A stretch of 60,000 bases of DNA from Antedon mediterranea (Eukaryota > Echinodermata > Crinoidea > Comatulida > Antedonidae), in assembly GCF_964355755.1 (NCBI RefSeq), contig NC_092674.1:23402001-23462000 (forward strand). Reading direction: 5' to 3'. Numbering within the stretch: position 1 is the stretch's first letter; each line of letters begins with the position of its first letter. Below, one piece after another: positions 1 to 9,810 of this stretch. Both the position numbers and the translations under genes were made by a program. The notes beneath the pieces are model-generated. The model saw only the letters and a list, made by a program, of their open reading frames with translations, was not told the DNA's origin and searched no databases.

Positions 1-2
1 GA

Positions 3-2327
3 AGCTTGGTAGAAGGAACAATGGCAACTGGACTAGTGCAAATAATAGATCAGCCTTCTTATGTAACACGAAATGGGGATGGGCACTTTTTGGACTTGGC
101 TTTTGTTAGTAATCCACTTTTAATTGATAAATGTCAAATTATTAACAATTTTGACTCATGTGATCATGAGGCAATTGAGATATGTCTAAGGATATCAAAA
201 CAACGTGAAAAAGTTATAACAAAAACTGTATATGCACTAAAAAATGCAGATTTTGAAAAGATGAAAAGCATATTAATTAATTTTAATTGGGAAAATTGTT
301 TTATGTTTGAAAATATTAATAATATTTGGGATAGTATAATGAACAATATAAACAAGGCTATTTCTGAATCTGTGCCTATTAAGAAAAGAAATAAGACTAA
401 ATCATTTCCATGGATTACTACAGAAATTAAGAAACTTTGTACAAAGAAAAGAAAATTATATAGGAAGGCTAAGATTTTAAAAACAAATGAAGCTACAGAT
501 AGATTTAAGTGTTGTAGTAAGGAACTGAAAAAAGCCATATATTGTAGTCACAGAAATTATGTTCTAGACATCTCAAATAAGGCTACTTCAAATATAAAGC
601 AATTTTGGGCATATATTAGGGCAATTAGACAAGATTCACAAGTTATAAGTTTTAAGATTAATGATGCTATAGTAACAGATGCTAGAGAGATAGCAAATTT
701 GTTTAATGATCAATTTTCTAGTAATTTCAGTAATAATGATGATGGTGGTAATGATGACTTGCTCTGCAACTCTGATATTATCCCTCAGCATTATATGGAA
801 CTTGAGAAATTTAATGTGATGGAAGTTTATCAGGCATTAAACTATTTAATTGTTTCAAAATCTCCAGGACCTGATAATTTACTTCCCATATTTCTAAAGG
901 TTTGTAGGGTAGAACTAGCACGATTGTTGTGCGACTTTTTTAACTTATCTTTAGAAAAAGGCATTTTACCAAAACAGTGGAAAACTGCTAATGTTGTACC
1001 TGTTTTCAAAAAGCATGGAAAACCTAAAGGTGATTTTAAGAGTTACAGACCTGTGTCTTTAACACCAATTGTTTGTAAAATTATGGAGAAACTTGTGTGT
1101 ACCCGAATCAATAATTTCTTAGAGGCTAATAGTATATTATCAGATAATCAGTTTGGTTTTAGACATGCTTATAGTACGGAATTGTTACTCACTAAGGCGT
1201 TTCATTCATGGGCTCAAAGTTTAGATGCAAAAAATTGTAAGCAAGTAGATGTAATTTTCTTAGATTTTTCATCTGCTTTTGATAAAGTACCCCATAATCG
1301 TCTGATTAAGAAACTTAACAATATTGGCTTAAACAAAGGTTTAAATAAATGGATCCAGGATTTTCTTTTAAATAGAAAACAAAGAGTTATCTATAGAGGT
1401 GAAATATCGCATTGGAAGAATGTAATATCAGGGGTACCCCAGGGGTCAGTTCTTGGCCCTCTTTTGTTTCTATTGTATGTGAGTGATCTTGAATATGGTA
1501 TAGAATCTTCAATTTTTCAATTTGCAGATGACAATACCATTTCAAGACCTATTCATGAATTAGAAGACTGTATAAAGTTACAGAGTGATTTAAATAAGAT
1601 TTATGAATGGTCAGTTTTAAATAAACTACCATTAAATGCATCAAAATGTGCAGCAATGAGTTTATCCAGGTGTAAAGATCCCATCATATTTGCTTACGAT
1701 ATCAATTCCGATTCAACGGAAAGAGTCCATGAATTCAAACTACTTGGTGTATATATCAACAGTAAATTAACATGCCATTCTCATGTAGATTATGTTTGTA
1801 GTAAGGCAAGCAAACTTCTTGGTTTTGTTTCAAGATGTAGTAAAGCAATGTCTTGGATGGCAATGCTAAATCTTTACAAAGCACTAATACTACCTGTTGT
1901 GACTTACTGTTGTTGTATGTGGGCACCTACTGAAATATCTCATATGTATAGACTTGAAAGGGTTCAGAGAAAGGCCACTAGAATAATTATGTACAGAAAA
2001 AAAGGAAATTGGGACACTTCATATTTATATAGGTTAAAGACCCTAAATATTTTAAGTATTGAAGATATATTTAAAGTGTATAGACTCACATTAGGTTTTA
2101 AAATAATGCATGGCCTCTGTCCATCATCCTTTAATGAGTTTGTGAGATCAAGTGAGAGGTGTGAAGGGCGGTTAATACATTGGAAGGCAAAGACCAATAC
2201 ATTTTTAAATTCATCGTTTGTTATTTTCCCTAGATTATGGGAGCAACTTCGCAATGAAATTAAACAATGTGCTACAATTTCAGACTTTAAAGCCCAACTC
2301 ATCAAACATTTGATCTCAAAATATTAA
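3..2327 (+). CDS. LINE ORF2-type polyprotein (endonuclease C-terminus plus reverse transcriptase), CR1/Jockey-like
   Basis: The frame is open from the window edge to the TAA at 2325-2327, so the true start lies upstream. Counting the codon at position 6 as residue 1, residues ~28-57 resemble the end of an APE-type endonuclease (FLDLAFVS, then a DH pair in CDHEAI). The reverse transcriptase follows: KSPGPDN and SYRPVSLTPIVCKIMEKL (fingers), motif A FLDFSSAFD (Asp at ~420), motif B GVPQGSVLGPLLFLLYVSDL, and motif C FADD at ~506-509 with both catalytic Asp. A conserved LINE C-terminal region (RVQRKATRII, then FPRLWEQLRNEIKQ) ends the protein. No stop or frameshift interrupts 775 codons, unlike every other retroelement here, so this copy is young or recently active. 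Clade assignment is by motif recognition only. Confidence 0.93.
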   Translation, partial: SLVEGTMATGLVQIIDQPSYVTRNGDGHFLDLAFVSNPLLIDKCQIINNFDSCDHEAIEICLRISKQREKVITKTVYALKNADFEKMKSILINFNWENCFMFENINNIWDSIMNNINKAISESVPIKKRNKTKSFPWITTEIKKLCTKKRKLYRKAKILKTNEATDRFKCCSKELKKAIYCSHRNYVLDISNKATSNIKQFWAYIRAIRQDSQVISFKINDAIVTDAREIANLFNDQFSSNFSNNDDGGNDDLLCNSDIIPQHYMELEKFNVMEVYQALNYLIVSKSPGPDNLLPIFLKVCRVELARLLCDFFNLSLEKGILPKQWKTANVVPVFKKHGKPKGDFKSYRPVSLTPIVCKIMEKLVCTRINNFLEANSILSDNQFGFRHAYSTELLLTKAFHSWAQSLDAKNCKQVDVIFLDFSSAFDKVPHNRLIKKLNNIGLNKGLNKWIQDFLLNRKQRVIYRGEISHWKNVISGVPQGSVLGPLLFLLYVSDLEYGIESSIFQFADDNTISRPIHELEDCIKLQSDLNKIYEWSVLNKLPLNASKCAAMSLSRCKDPIIFAYDINSDSTERVHEFKLLGVYINSKLTCHSHVDYVCSKASKLLGFVSRCSKAMSWMAMLNLYKALILPVVTYCCCMWAPTEISHMYRLERVQRKATRIIMYRKKGNWDTSYLYRLKTLNILSIEDIFKVYRLTLGFKIMHGLCPSSFNEFVRSSERCEGRLIHWKAKTNTFLNSSFVIFPRLWEQLRNEIKQCATISDFKAQLIKHLISKY

Positions 2328-2584
2328 GTTGTAATTGTTTATATTGTTTATTTAATGCAGCTTATTTTTAATTGGTGTATCTCATTATTACTTTGTTTTG
2401 TTTTATTTTGACTTAATTTGTGCTACTTAGTTTTGTTATTTTTGTATTTTATAAGTAATGATGGAGTAAGAGCAGTTTTCTGTTTGGGCTCATGCCTATT
2501 ACTTGCTCCTGGCAAGATGAATTGTAAAATGTACTTTATGAACTTTTGCCAAATAAATATTATTATTATTATTATTATTATTAT
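2328..2584 (+). mobile_element. 3' UTR and ATT-repeat tail of the LINE
   Basis: The AT-rich 3' UTR directly follows the LINE stop codon and ends in CAAATAAAT followed by an (ATT)n run at about 2557-2584. CR1/Jockey-type LINEs commonly end in a short tandem repeat rather than long poly(A). A related tail (AATAATAATATTTATTTGG) is seen inverted at 24.6 kb. Confidence 0.8.
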
Positions 2585-2838
2585 GAAGAGAAAATCGGAT
2601 TAGAATATCCCGGATGAGTTAACGTTCCTTTCTAAAACACACTGTTCAATTCAAGCATGATAATCAAGTGTATGCCTAATAATACTGTATTCCAATCTTT
2701 TGAAATCAACATTGATATCGATTAGTTTGGCGGAATAAAATAAAGCAGACAAGTCGCTAGTGTCCAATATGTTTAGTTTTATACCAACTTTACTTCTGCG
2801 CTCACTCACTCAGCGTTGACAAGTACACTTGTGCATAT

Positions 2839-3400
2839 GTGTTTAGTCCCTCGGCAAATTTAACGCGTAAGTAACGTTACTGCGTACGTTCATACGTGTT
2901 TAGTCCCTCTGCAAATATAACGCGTAAGTAACGTTACTGCGTACGTTCATACGTGTTTAGTCCCTCTGCAAATATAACGCGTCAGTAACGTTACTGCGTA
3001 CGTTCATACGTGTTTAGTCCCTCTGCAAATATAACGCGTAAGTAACGTTACTGCGTACGTTCATACGTGTTTAGTCCCTCTGCAAATATAACGCGTCAGT
3101 AACGTTACTGCGTACGTTCATACGTGTTTAGTCCCTCTGCAAATATAACGCGTAAGTAACGTTACTGCGTACGTTCATACGTGTTTAGTCCCTCTGCAAA
3201 TATAACGCGTAAGTAACGTTACTGCGTACGTTCATACGTGTTTAGTCCCTCTGCAAATATAACGCGTAAGTAACGTTACTGCGTACGTTCATACGTGTTT
3301 AGTCCCTCTGCAAATATAACGCGTAAGTAACGTTACTGCGTATGTTCATACGTGTTTAGTACCTCTGCAAATATAACGCGTAAGTAACGTTGCTATGTTG
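2839..3400 (+). repeat. 57-bp tandem repeat, about ten copies
   Basis: Units begin with GTGTTTAGTCCCTCTGCAAA at 2839, 2896, 2953, 3010, 3067, 3124, 3181, 3238, 3295 and 3352, an exact 57-bp period. Internal copies are nearly identical; the first and last are diverged and the last is truncated. Each unit holds three short palindromes in a row: ACGCGT, TAACGTTA (inside AGTAACGTTACT) and ACGTACGT-like CGTACG. Copies at 2953 and 3067 carry CGTCAGT instead of CGTAAGT, an alternation suggesting multi-unit duplication. No coding role is evident. Confidence 0.97.
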
Positions 3401-3685
3401 TGGAAGACAATCATAGTAAAAAAAGACGCATTGCGTCCAATGTTGTGCCAATTGTAGACGGGCTTTGAAAAAGCACGTAGGAAATTAAAACGCGACACAA
3501 CGCGTCTGTTAAAGTAGTGGACGTGCATGTATTTGATTGCTGCTATTCATAGTCCGACTCTCTAACGATGCATAACCAGTAAGCATTAACATTATCGGCG
3601 TCAAGACGCCTGTTAATACTATAAACAATAGATATAAACCCCAAAGGAGAAATACACTAAATATTTATTAATGGGTTTGTCGCGT

Positions 3686-3882
3686 TAAGGCCACAGATGA
3701 GCGGTAACGGTAAGCGGAAACCGCGTAGCTTGTCCCACGAAGAATCTGTGTGGTGTATCTATACTATAAATCCTCAGCGGAAACCGCCTGTCCGTTCCGT
3801 ACTTTGTATAAATGGACACAAGAAATTAACATGATTCTATAATTGTTTTTACCGTTACCGCTCGTCTGTGTAAATTGGCCTT
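3686..3882. mobile_element. MITE with AAGGCC... inverted ends
   Basis: The left end AAGGCCACAGATGAGCGG and the reverse complement of the right end (AAGGCCAATTTACACAGACG) match with a short gap, then continue as GAGCGGTAACGGTAA in both arms. The element is about 197 bp and has no ORF. A lone end of the same family (AAGGCCAATTTACACAGAAC) lies at 9592-9622. The target duplication is unclear. Confidence 0.7.
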
Positions 3883-4249
3883 TACTAAATCATAGTTTGA
3901 GTTTAATGTAGCGTAGGCCAATTATTCCCATAAATTAAAGGAGAGCTGATAAATCTGCATTTTCTTCAACTTCACCAACGATTAGGCTAATATACAAGCG
4001 TATTTGTTTGGATTGAAAATGTGACATCTATTACATTTTAAATGTTTATAACATTACATTATATGCCAAATTACGTCAATGTGTTATCAAATTCTAGATA
4101 TATCAGAGTATTATGACATCACGTCATAAATTGTAAAAGACCTAGAAATGATGAACCTGTCATAATACAAACAACACAATAGGCCTACATTATAAAAAAA
4201 CCGTGTTTTTAAACCATGCCTTTTTTAATCAACAACCTCCCATACGAGA
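3883..4249. other. Unassigned AT-rich spacer
   Basis: No coding exon, RNA gene or repeat with visible ends was recognised here. Confidence 0.5.
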
Positions 4250-4475
4250 GAGGTGGTTCAAGTCACACCTAATAGACTTGCCCCAAGTTTGTATTTAATT
4301 TGTCTTTTGCAAAATGTTCGTTCACTACCAGTCGGCGTGTCAATTTTTGTCTGGATAATAAAATTGTGTACTGTGTATGTGATTGTGAGCTCAAGAATTA
4401 TACGTATGAAACGCCATATGTGCCAAAATATTTTTATTTTACTAGAAGTAAGACGGAACACCTTTATATGGGTTA
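4250..4475 (+). repeat. Dispersed repeat family D, copy 1
   Basis: Segments are shared with 5195-5395, 31465-31600 and 32300-32425: GACTTGCCCCAAG, a T-rich stretch, TTTTTGTCTG, then TACGTATGAAACGCCATATG and GTGCCAAAATATTT. It is a degenerate, non-coding interspersed repeat. This copy lacks the TAGGCCTA octamer found in copy 2. Confidence 0.7.
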
Positions 4476-5194
4476 AATGAATAGTAAGGAAGACGGGTAC
4501 AATAACTGACGATGTCATGACGACAAAGGAATTATTATAAACTATTTGAAAAATCGTTCATAACCATCATTTCCAAGCTTAAACATTTTTATTTACAAAA
4601 AACGCTTCTCATCTCACGATAACTACCGTCAACATGCATCTCAATATTTATCTGAAAATGTTTTCATAGACTCTCTTTTCCCAGACGTGCTTTGGGGTGT
4701 GCACATGCCCAGTTAGAGTTTCCAAATACCCATTTTTTCAGCTGTAGTAAACAATAACCTACCGCATGGTAACTGTTTCTAATGATTCCGTATTGCCTAA
4801 AGGAGCGGCGCGAAAAGTGCATTTGAAATAGTGAGTTAACACACAGATTTAGAAAAAACAACTACGATAAATAAAAACCGGCATTATTCTCCTTCTAACT
4901 GCGATGAAAAATTAATTATGCGAAAATATTCCGAACAACGCTTTATTTATTAGCAGTTCAAATTGTCATAAATTCCACATTGTCCATCGGTAATTTCCAA
5001 GCTTAAAAAGCAGATTTGCAATAGATGTTAACTTGATGTTGTTTACAATGTTTTACTCTTTATCGCAGTGCGATGTAACGATATTAATGTTTAGAGAATA
5101 TTAAATAGGACTATTATCTGGTAGGCCTACTTAATAATATATGTATGAACGAATTAGTTGAGACGACCACGTCACTTTTTTGCTACGGTACTAG
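4476..5194. other. Unassigned intergenic DNA
   Basis: No gene is supported. Short ORFs on both strands lack any recognisable domain or splice context. Confidence 0.5.
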
Positions 5195-5395
5195 ACTTAG
5201 GCCTACCCCAAGTCTGTATTCATTGTCTTTTTTTTATTTACTTGTTTTTATTTCGATTTTTGTCTAAAAAACTTAAGTAGTACGGTATACGTATGAAACG
5301 CCATTTGTGCCAAAATATTTATCTTTTTACTAATATTAAAACAAAACTCTGTCTGGAACCCAGACTACTACGGTACATTTACTAGCTGATTATCG
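5195..5395 (+). repeat. Dispersed repeat family D, copy 2
   Basis: Same family as 4250-4475. It contains AGACTTAGGCCTACCCCAAG where the other copies read AGACTTGCCCCAAG or AGACTTGCACCAAG, so the octamer is an exact 6-nt difference. It ends with the block CTGTCTGGAACCCAGACT that is also seen at 32.4 kb. Confidence 0.75.
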
Positions 5396-5544
5396 GTACT
5401 ACTGTATATCTAAATGTGGGCACATTCTGTGATACGGAATCACACGTGTTTCACCTGGGACGCCTGTCTATAGACCCTAAACTAACCTGTAACCTTCCTT
5501 GATAAGGCACCACATGTGACACACATGTGAACAACTTTATGAGA

Positions 5545-5665
5545 AGATACAGCTCTATCTACACTATCAAACTTTATGTGACAAAATGTGATGTGCCCAT
5601 ATATTGACACGATGATGTCATACTCATCACACTTTGTTGATAGTATAGACAGAGCTTGAAATACA
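5545..5665. mobile_element. Short palindromic MITE (AGCTCTGTCTA family)
   Basis: The left arm AGCTCTATCTACACTATCAA and the reverse complement of the right arm (AGCTCTGTCTATACTATCAA) form a foldback of about 115 bp, with partly paired TGTGACAAAATGTGATG / CATCACACTTTG segments inside. Fragments of the same family occur at 56356-56390 and 59070-59116. Confidence 0.75.
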
Positions 5666-5924
5666 AATGAAGGGGAGCAGTCTTTAGATTGTTTGTAATC
5701 TATTTATTATATTGTCTCGTCGTTTAAATGACCCCGTGACATTGTTGCTCATCATAAACTCAAAGATATAAATAATAACGCACCGTACGACAACTCAAAC
5801 ACGTTTGTTTTGTTTCAATTAAAATGCAATTGCAGTCTTGAGAACTTTGTGTATGACGTTTACTGTAAAGAGAGGAATATTAAGGAGAGCAAGCAAGCTT
5901 AAATCGATCCAATTTGATTTGTTT

Positions 5925-6200
5925 TGCTAATGTAGGCCTACACAATTATGACAAATTTGAACTTTGTTTTATTATCCATGCAAGCCTAAACAATTAGTCA
6001 ATTATAAATCAAAACATTTGCTTAAAAAAAATATCGTTTTGATTTGTTTACATGAGTGTTTATGTAGGCCTACACAATTACAACAATTGGAAATCAAACA
6101 CTTGCTTAAAACGATTTTTATAGGCTATCTATATATAAACTTGTTATTTTAGTGTTGTAGGCCTACATAATAGGACAATTGGAGATCAAACACTCCTTGG
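5925..6200 (+). repeat. Degenerate tandem repeat (about 65-110 bp spacing), four partial copies
   Basis: GTAGGCCTACACAATTA recurs at about 5932 and 6065, with degraded forms near 5980 (CAAGCCTAAACAATTA) and 6157 (GTAGGCCTACATAATAG). Each is followed by AATTGGAAATCAAACAC-like sequence and CTTGCTTAAAA. Here the octamer was copied with the unit, so it predates these duplications. Confidence 0.6.
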
Positions 6201-7469
6201 TCTTTCAAATTTACTTTACAATAATAGGCTATATAACCATGAGTGTATGTTCAAATATGAGATGTTATTCAAATAGTGAAACAGGAAATAATTCAAGTCT
6301 GCAGGCCTGTGTATTATTAATAGTACGTTCTGCTTTTGAATGACTTGTTCAACATGATTACATGGCAATGCATGTGCTTTTAATTTTGTCTTAACATGAC
6401 GTTGCATTTCACACGAGACGAGAACGAGGCTACCTATAATTTTTTTTTTCCTCTTTCGAGGGTGTAGCCCATAAATTAAACAAAAAAAACACGTGTGTTA
6501 AAAAAACATATGTTTATAACATTATACTATAATAATAATAATACAGTTTTAAAAATATCATATCTTTTTGTTAAATTGGTTATTATATTGGCACATAACC
6601 TCTTATAAAATTTGGCCAACGTGTTGAAGCGTTGTTTTTGTCTATATTTCTTTCTTCTTTTTTATTTTTCTGTATTATAGCTAAAATACGATAAGTGACT
6701 ACTTAAAAAAGTTACTTCAATATTACCTATAATCCGTTGTATAAATGAATGTTTAGTTCTATCAATGGTAACAAAATATTTTATGAGTCGGGTCTTATTT
6801 TCCCACGACAAAATGTCAATACCCTAAGCGATTTTTAATGCAGCAATAGGTCGAAGTTTAAATAGTTTATAATATTCTTGAACGTTTCCCGTCACAAATA
6901 CAACCAATATTTGCGGCTGAAGTTAGTCAATAACCCAATATCCCCGAGCTATTTTCCAACTTTATAGCCTGCAGACAGGACTAGCTAACGTTCTCAGTCA
7001 CTTAATCGAACCCCTAACCATGTTCACAACAATAAATAATTGTTTAAACATCAAAATATTAAATCGTATTCAGGATTCGCGTGATATGATTTGTTTTAAC
7101 GTCAGCTAAACTGTTTTCCCACCATTGAATACAATAATTATATAGGCCTACGTTTCATTTGGATGTCTAGGCTGGACTGAGACGATGACGCGCGCCTGTT
7201 ACTGGTGTGGAGCTAGTTCAAAGAACAGACAAGCCAAGGTTAATTTAATTTAACGTGAAAACAGATGATATTTCCTTCGTCTGAAAATAATAATACTACA
7301 GGCCTACTCGTTTCTACACACGAGGCAGCCAATCCCCTTCCCTTGGTTATGAGAATAACTAGAACCGATTGCTTAGTTCCACAATATTCAACTCAATTAG
7401 ATTTGAGTTATTATTATTATTATTATTTTTAAATTATTTTATCATGTAGCATGATAGTTAGTTTTTAGT
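6201..7469. other. Unassigned intergenic DNA with an ATT microsatellite
   Basis: No gene is supported. A short (TTA)n run is present at about 7409-7428, and a TAGGCCTA octamer near 7143. Confidence 0.5.
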
Positions 7470-7654
7470 TAAGCGTGGTTCCCACTAGCGACGCAACACA
7501 AGGACGTAACGCAACGCAAGTGAATTGACTAATCACAAGCGATGGCTTATTCGCTTGTGATTGCTAACTGTCATAACTTCGCTTGTCATTGGTTAAAATG
7601 CTTGCGTTGCGTGTACGTTCTTGCGTAACGTTCTAGTGGGAACCAAGCTTTAGT
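7470..7654. mobile_element. Foldback MITE family F, copy 1
   Basis: The sequence runs from AAGCGTGGTTCCCACTAGCG to CTAGTGGGAACCAAGCTTTA and pairs with itself along most of its ~185 bp (CAACGCAAG / CTTGCGTTG, CAATCACAAGCGA / TCGCTTGTGATTG). Related copies lie at 9365-9482, 9617-9810, 17700-17850, 17930-18065 and 18103-18294. No coding capacity. Confidence 0.85.
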
Positions 7655-7920
7655 TAGCTTTTATTTCCCTATGGTCCGTTTAGGTAATACAATGTTGTGT
7701 GTTGGTGGTAAATATATTAGGTTAGTTGATCCTGCAAGAGTGCAGCGAACTAGAACTAAGCCCAGTGAAACAATTTTATCATGGTACTTGCATGAAGGCT
7801 ATACCAGTGGCAGTCGGACTGGATGTTACCTCCATGGTACAATAATGTCGTAGGCCTACCCTGACCTTCTATGAAGCAGATGAACAAACTGGGTGTTAAT
7901 ATGTCTAGGCCTACATGTTG

Positions 7921-9260
7921 CAGGGCATCACGTATGCAAAACCCAGGAGAGCAACAAATCGCTCTCCTCAAATCACCGAGGAGAGCAATTCGCTCTCCTT
8001 GCAAAAATTTTAAATCGCTCTCCTCAAATATTTATGTTGAAGTTGAAGGATGGTCGCCCTTATTAAAAATGGCTGGCCCTTATTAATTTTTTGTACACAT
8101 TTTTTTGCCCGGCAGGGGATAACCCCCCCCCCCCCCCCCGGGCACAACAAATGTATACTGTACCTCTCCCCTAAAATCCCCCACACCCACCTTTACACAC
8201 AATATTTTCCGTGGGGATCGTATTATTCTACAGTACAAAAAACTCAAGCCAATTTTTTTTTTATGGCCTGCCTGGGTAGATTGGGTTTCAGGAGCCTGGA
8301 GAATCCTGTCCTGGCCAACTATATGCCTTTAGCCTAGCTTTTCTAGCCTAGCTTGTTGGCCTAGAAATCAGACAGAAAACCTGAAAAGTATTTACCTTCA
8401 ATTCATAAATTATACAATTCTAACATGCAACAGCCATTAAAATATTGATAATAAGTTACAAAGTGTCATTCTAAAATAATTAAGAAAGATATTTGATCGT
8501 GTTTACATGTGTCACACATGGGCGCACGCACAATAGGGGAGGGCTGAGAGAGAGCTTCTAGAAGATGATGACGTCACACATCAGCACGTGTTTTGAGGAG
8601 GATTTGAGTGACCAAAATTGGTTAGAACTTTCGAAGAAATAATCCATCTTCAAAATGACATAATTAAAGCAACCAGCAGCTAAGCTTTTTTAAATAATAA
8701 ACATTATATTTAGGCCTCCTATATTAATGTTTCCTATATTAATGTTTCCTTTTAAAATTAAATATATTTTATTAACTCGTTCCATAAAAACATAAAGGGA
8801 AAAATTATTGGTTGGGACATGATCTTCCTGTAAAGGAGGTGTTTCTATGACACCGTACTGGTTGCACTATGAGGCGATGAAGTAAACTCGCCCTTGTTGA
8901 ATGCGCGCAGGCAGGGGAATCCCCTTTGTTGGTACCTCGCACTGTGAGATGGAGCGCGATGAATTGCTCTCCTTTTCGAAGGTTGTTGATTGCGATCGCG
9001 CTCGCGATCCTTAAAAACGAGGGACTGCCATTAGGCTTGTAGCTTTATAACTTAGCTTATATATTATTAGCCTAGGCCTAGATTGGTTTTAACTTTTAAA
9101 AATCCGCGTGTTTTTAGGCCTCTTGACAGAAAAATCAACACTGTCAAAAGCTAGGCTCTATTTTGAAAATTAAGGAGCGCGATAAATTGCTCTCCTCGAA
9201 GCCTGTTGAGGAGCGCGGAGGAGCGCGGTCGCGCAGGCGCTCCTTATAAATGATGCCCTG
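7921..9260. mobile_element. Non-autonomous DNA transposon, 10-bp TIR, 6-bp target duplication
   Basis: CAGGGCATCA at 7921-7930 is the exact reverse complement of TGATGCCCTG at 9251-9260. ATGTTG is present on both outer sides (7915-7920 and 9261-9266). Both subterminal regions hold clusters of GGAGAGC / GCTCTCC blocks (7948-8031; 8945-9005; 9172-9243) in both orientations, as expected of transposase binding sites. The interior has a poly-C tract (~8121-8140) and no transposase ORF. A CAGGG start recalls hAT elements, but those make 8-bp duplications, so the superfamily is open. Confidence 0.72.
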
Positions 9261-9364
9261 ATGTTGATTAATTAACCCTCATGTTTTAAAAGGTAATTTA
9301 TGCGACCATTACATGTGTAACGTCCGAACGGGCCCATTGACACGTGTACACGTCTGAATGTATA

Positions 9365-9482
9365 TGTACTTGGTTCCTTTTGGACGCAACGCAAGGACGT
9401 GACGTTTAGCGCAACGCAAGCTAATTGACCAATGACAAGCGACAGTTCGAATAATGTATCACTTGTGATTGGTCAAGTTACG
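9365..9482. mobile_element. Foldback MITE family F, partial copy
   Basis: TTGGTTCCTTTTGGACGCAA through CAACGCAAGCTAATTGACC and CACTTGTGATTGGTCAAG matches the left arm and centre of the foldback family; the right arm is lost after ACGTCCTGG. Confidence 0.65.
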
Positions 9483-9591
9483 TCCTGGTGCTTGGAAGAG
9501 TAGTGTACTTTATCTATCCCAGGTGATTTATTTGGATTTAGAACCGGCTTATTTTTATAAAACTGAAAAGCGTCTACACCGCGAGGTCGAT

Positions 9592-9622
9592 TAAAGGCCA
9601 ATTTACACAGAACGAGCGGCAG
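9592..9622. mobile_element. Single end of the AAGGCC MITE family
   Basis: AAGGCCAATTTACACAGAAC followed by GAGCGGCAGTAA matches one end of the MITE at 3686-3882. It is cut immediately by a family F foldback, a nested insertion. Confidence 0.6.
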
Positions 9623-9810
9623 TAAAGCGTGGTTCCCACTAGCGACGCAACACAAGGACGTAACGCAACGCAAGTGAATTGACCAATCACAAGCGATGGC
9701 TTATTCGCTTGTGATTGCTAACTGTATATAACTTCGCTTGTCATTGGTTAAAACGCTTGCGTTGCGTTTACGTCCTTGCGTTACGTTCTAGTGAGAACCA
9801 AGCTTTAGCG
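9617..9810. mobile_element. Foldback MITE family F, full copy
   Basis: Nearly identical to the copy at 7470-7654, starting AAAGCGTGGTTCCCACTAGC and ending TCTAGTGAGAACCAAGCTTTA. It carries a small TATA insertion in the loop-proximal part (CTGTATATAACTTCGC). Confidence 0.85.

Noticed and set aside
2839-3400. CRISPR-like regular array
   Set aside because: The whole 57-bp unit is repeated with no unique spacers, and the DNA is animal nuclear.
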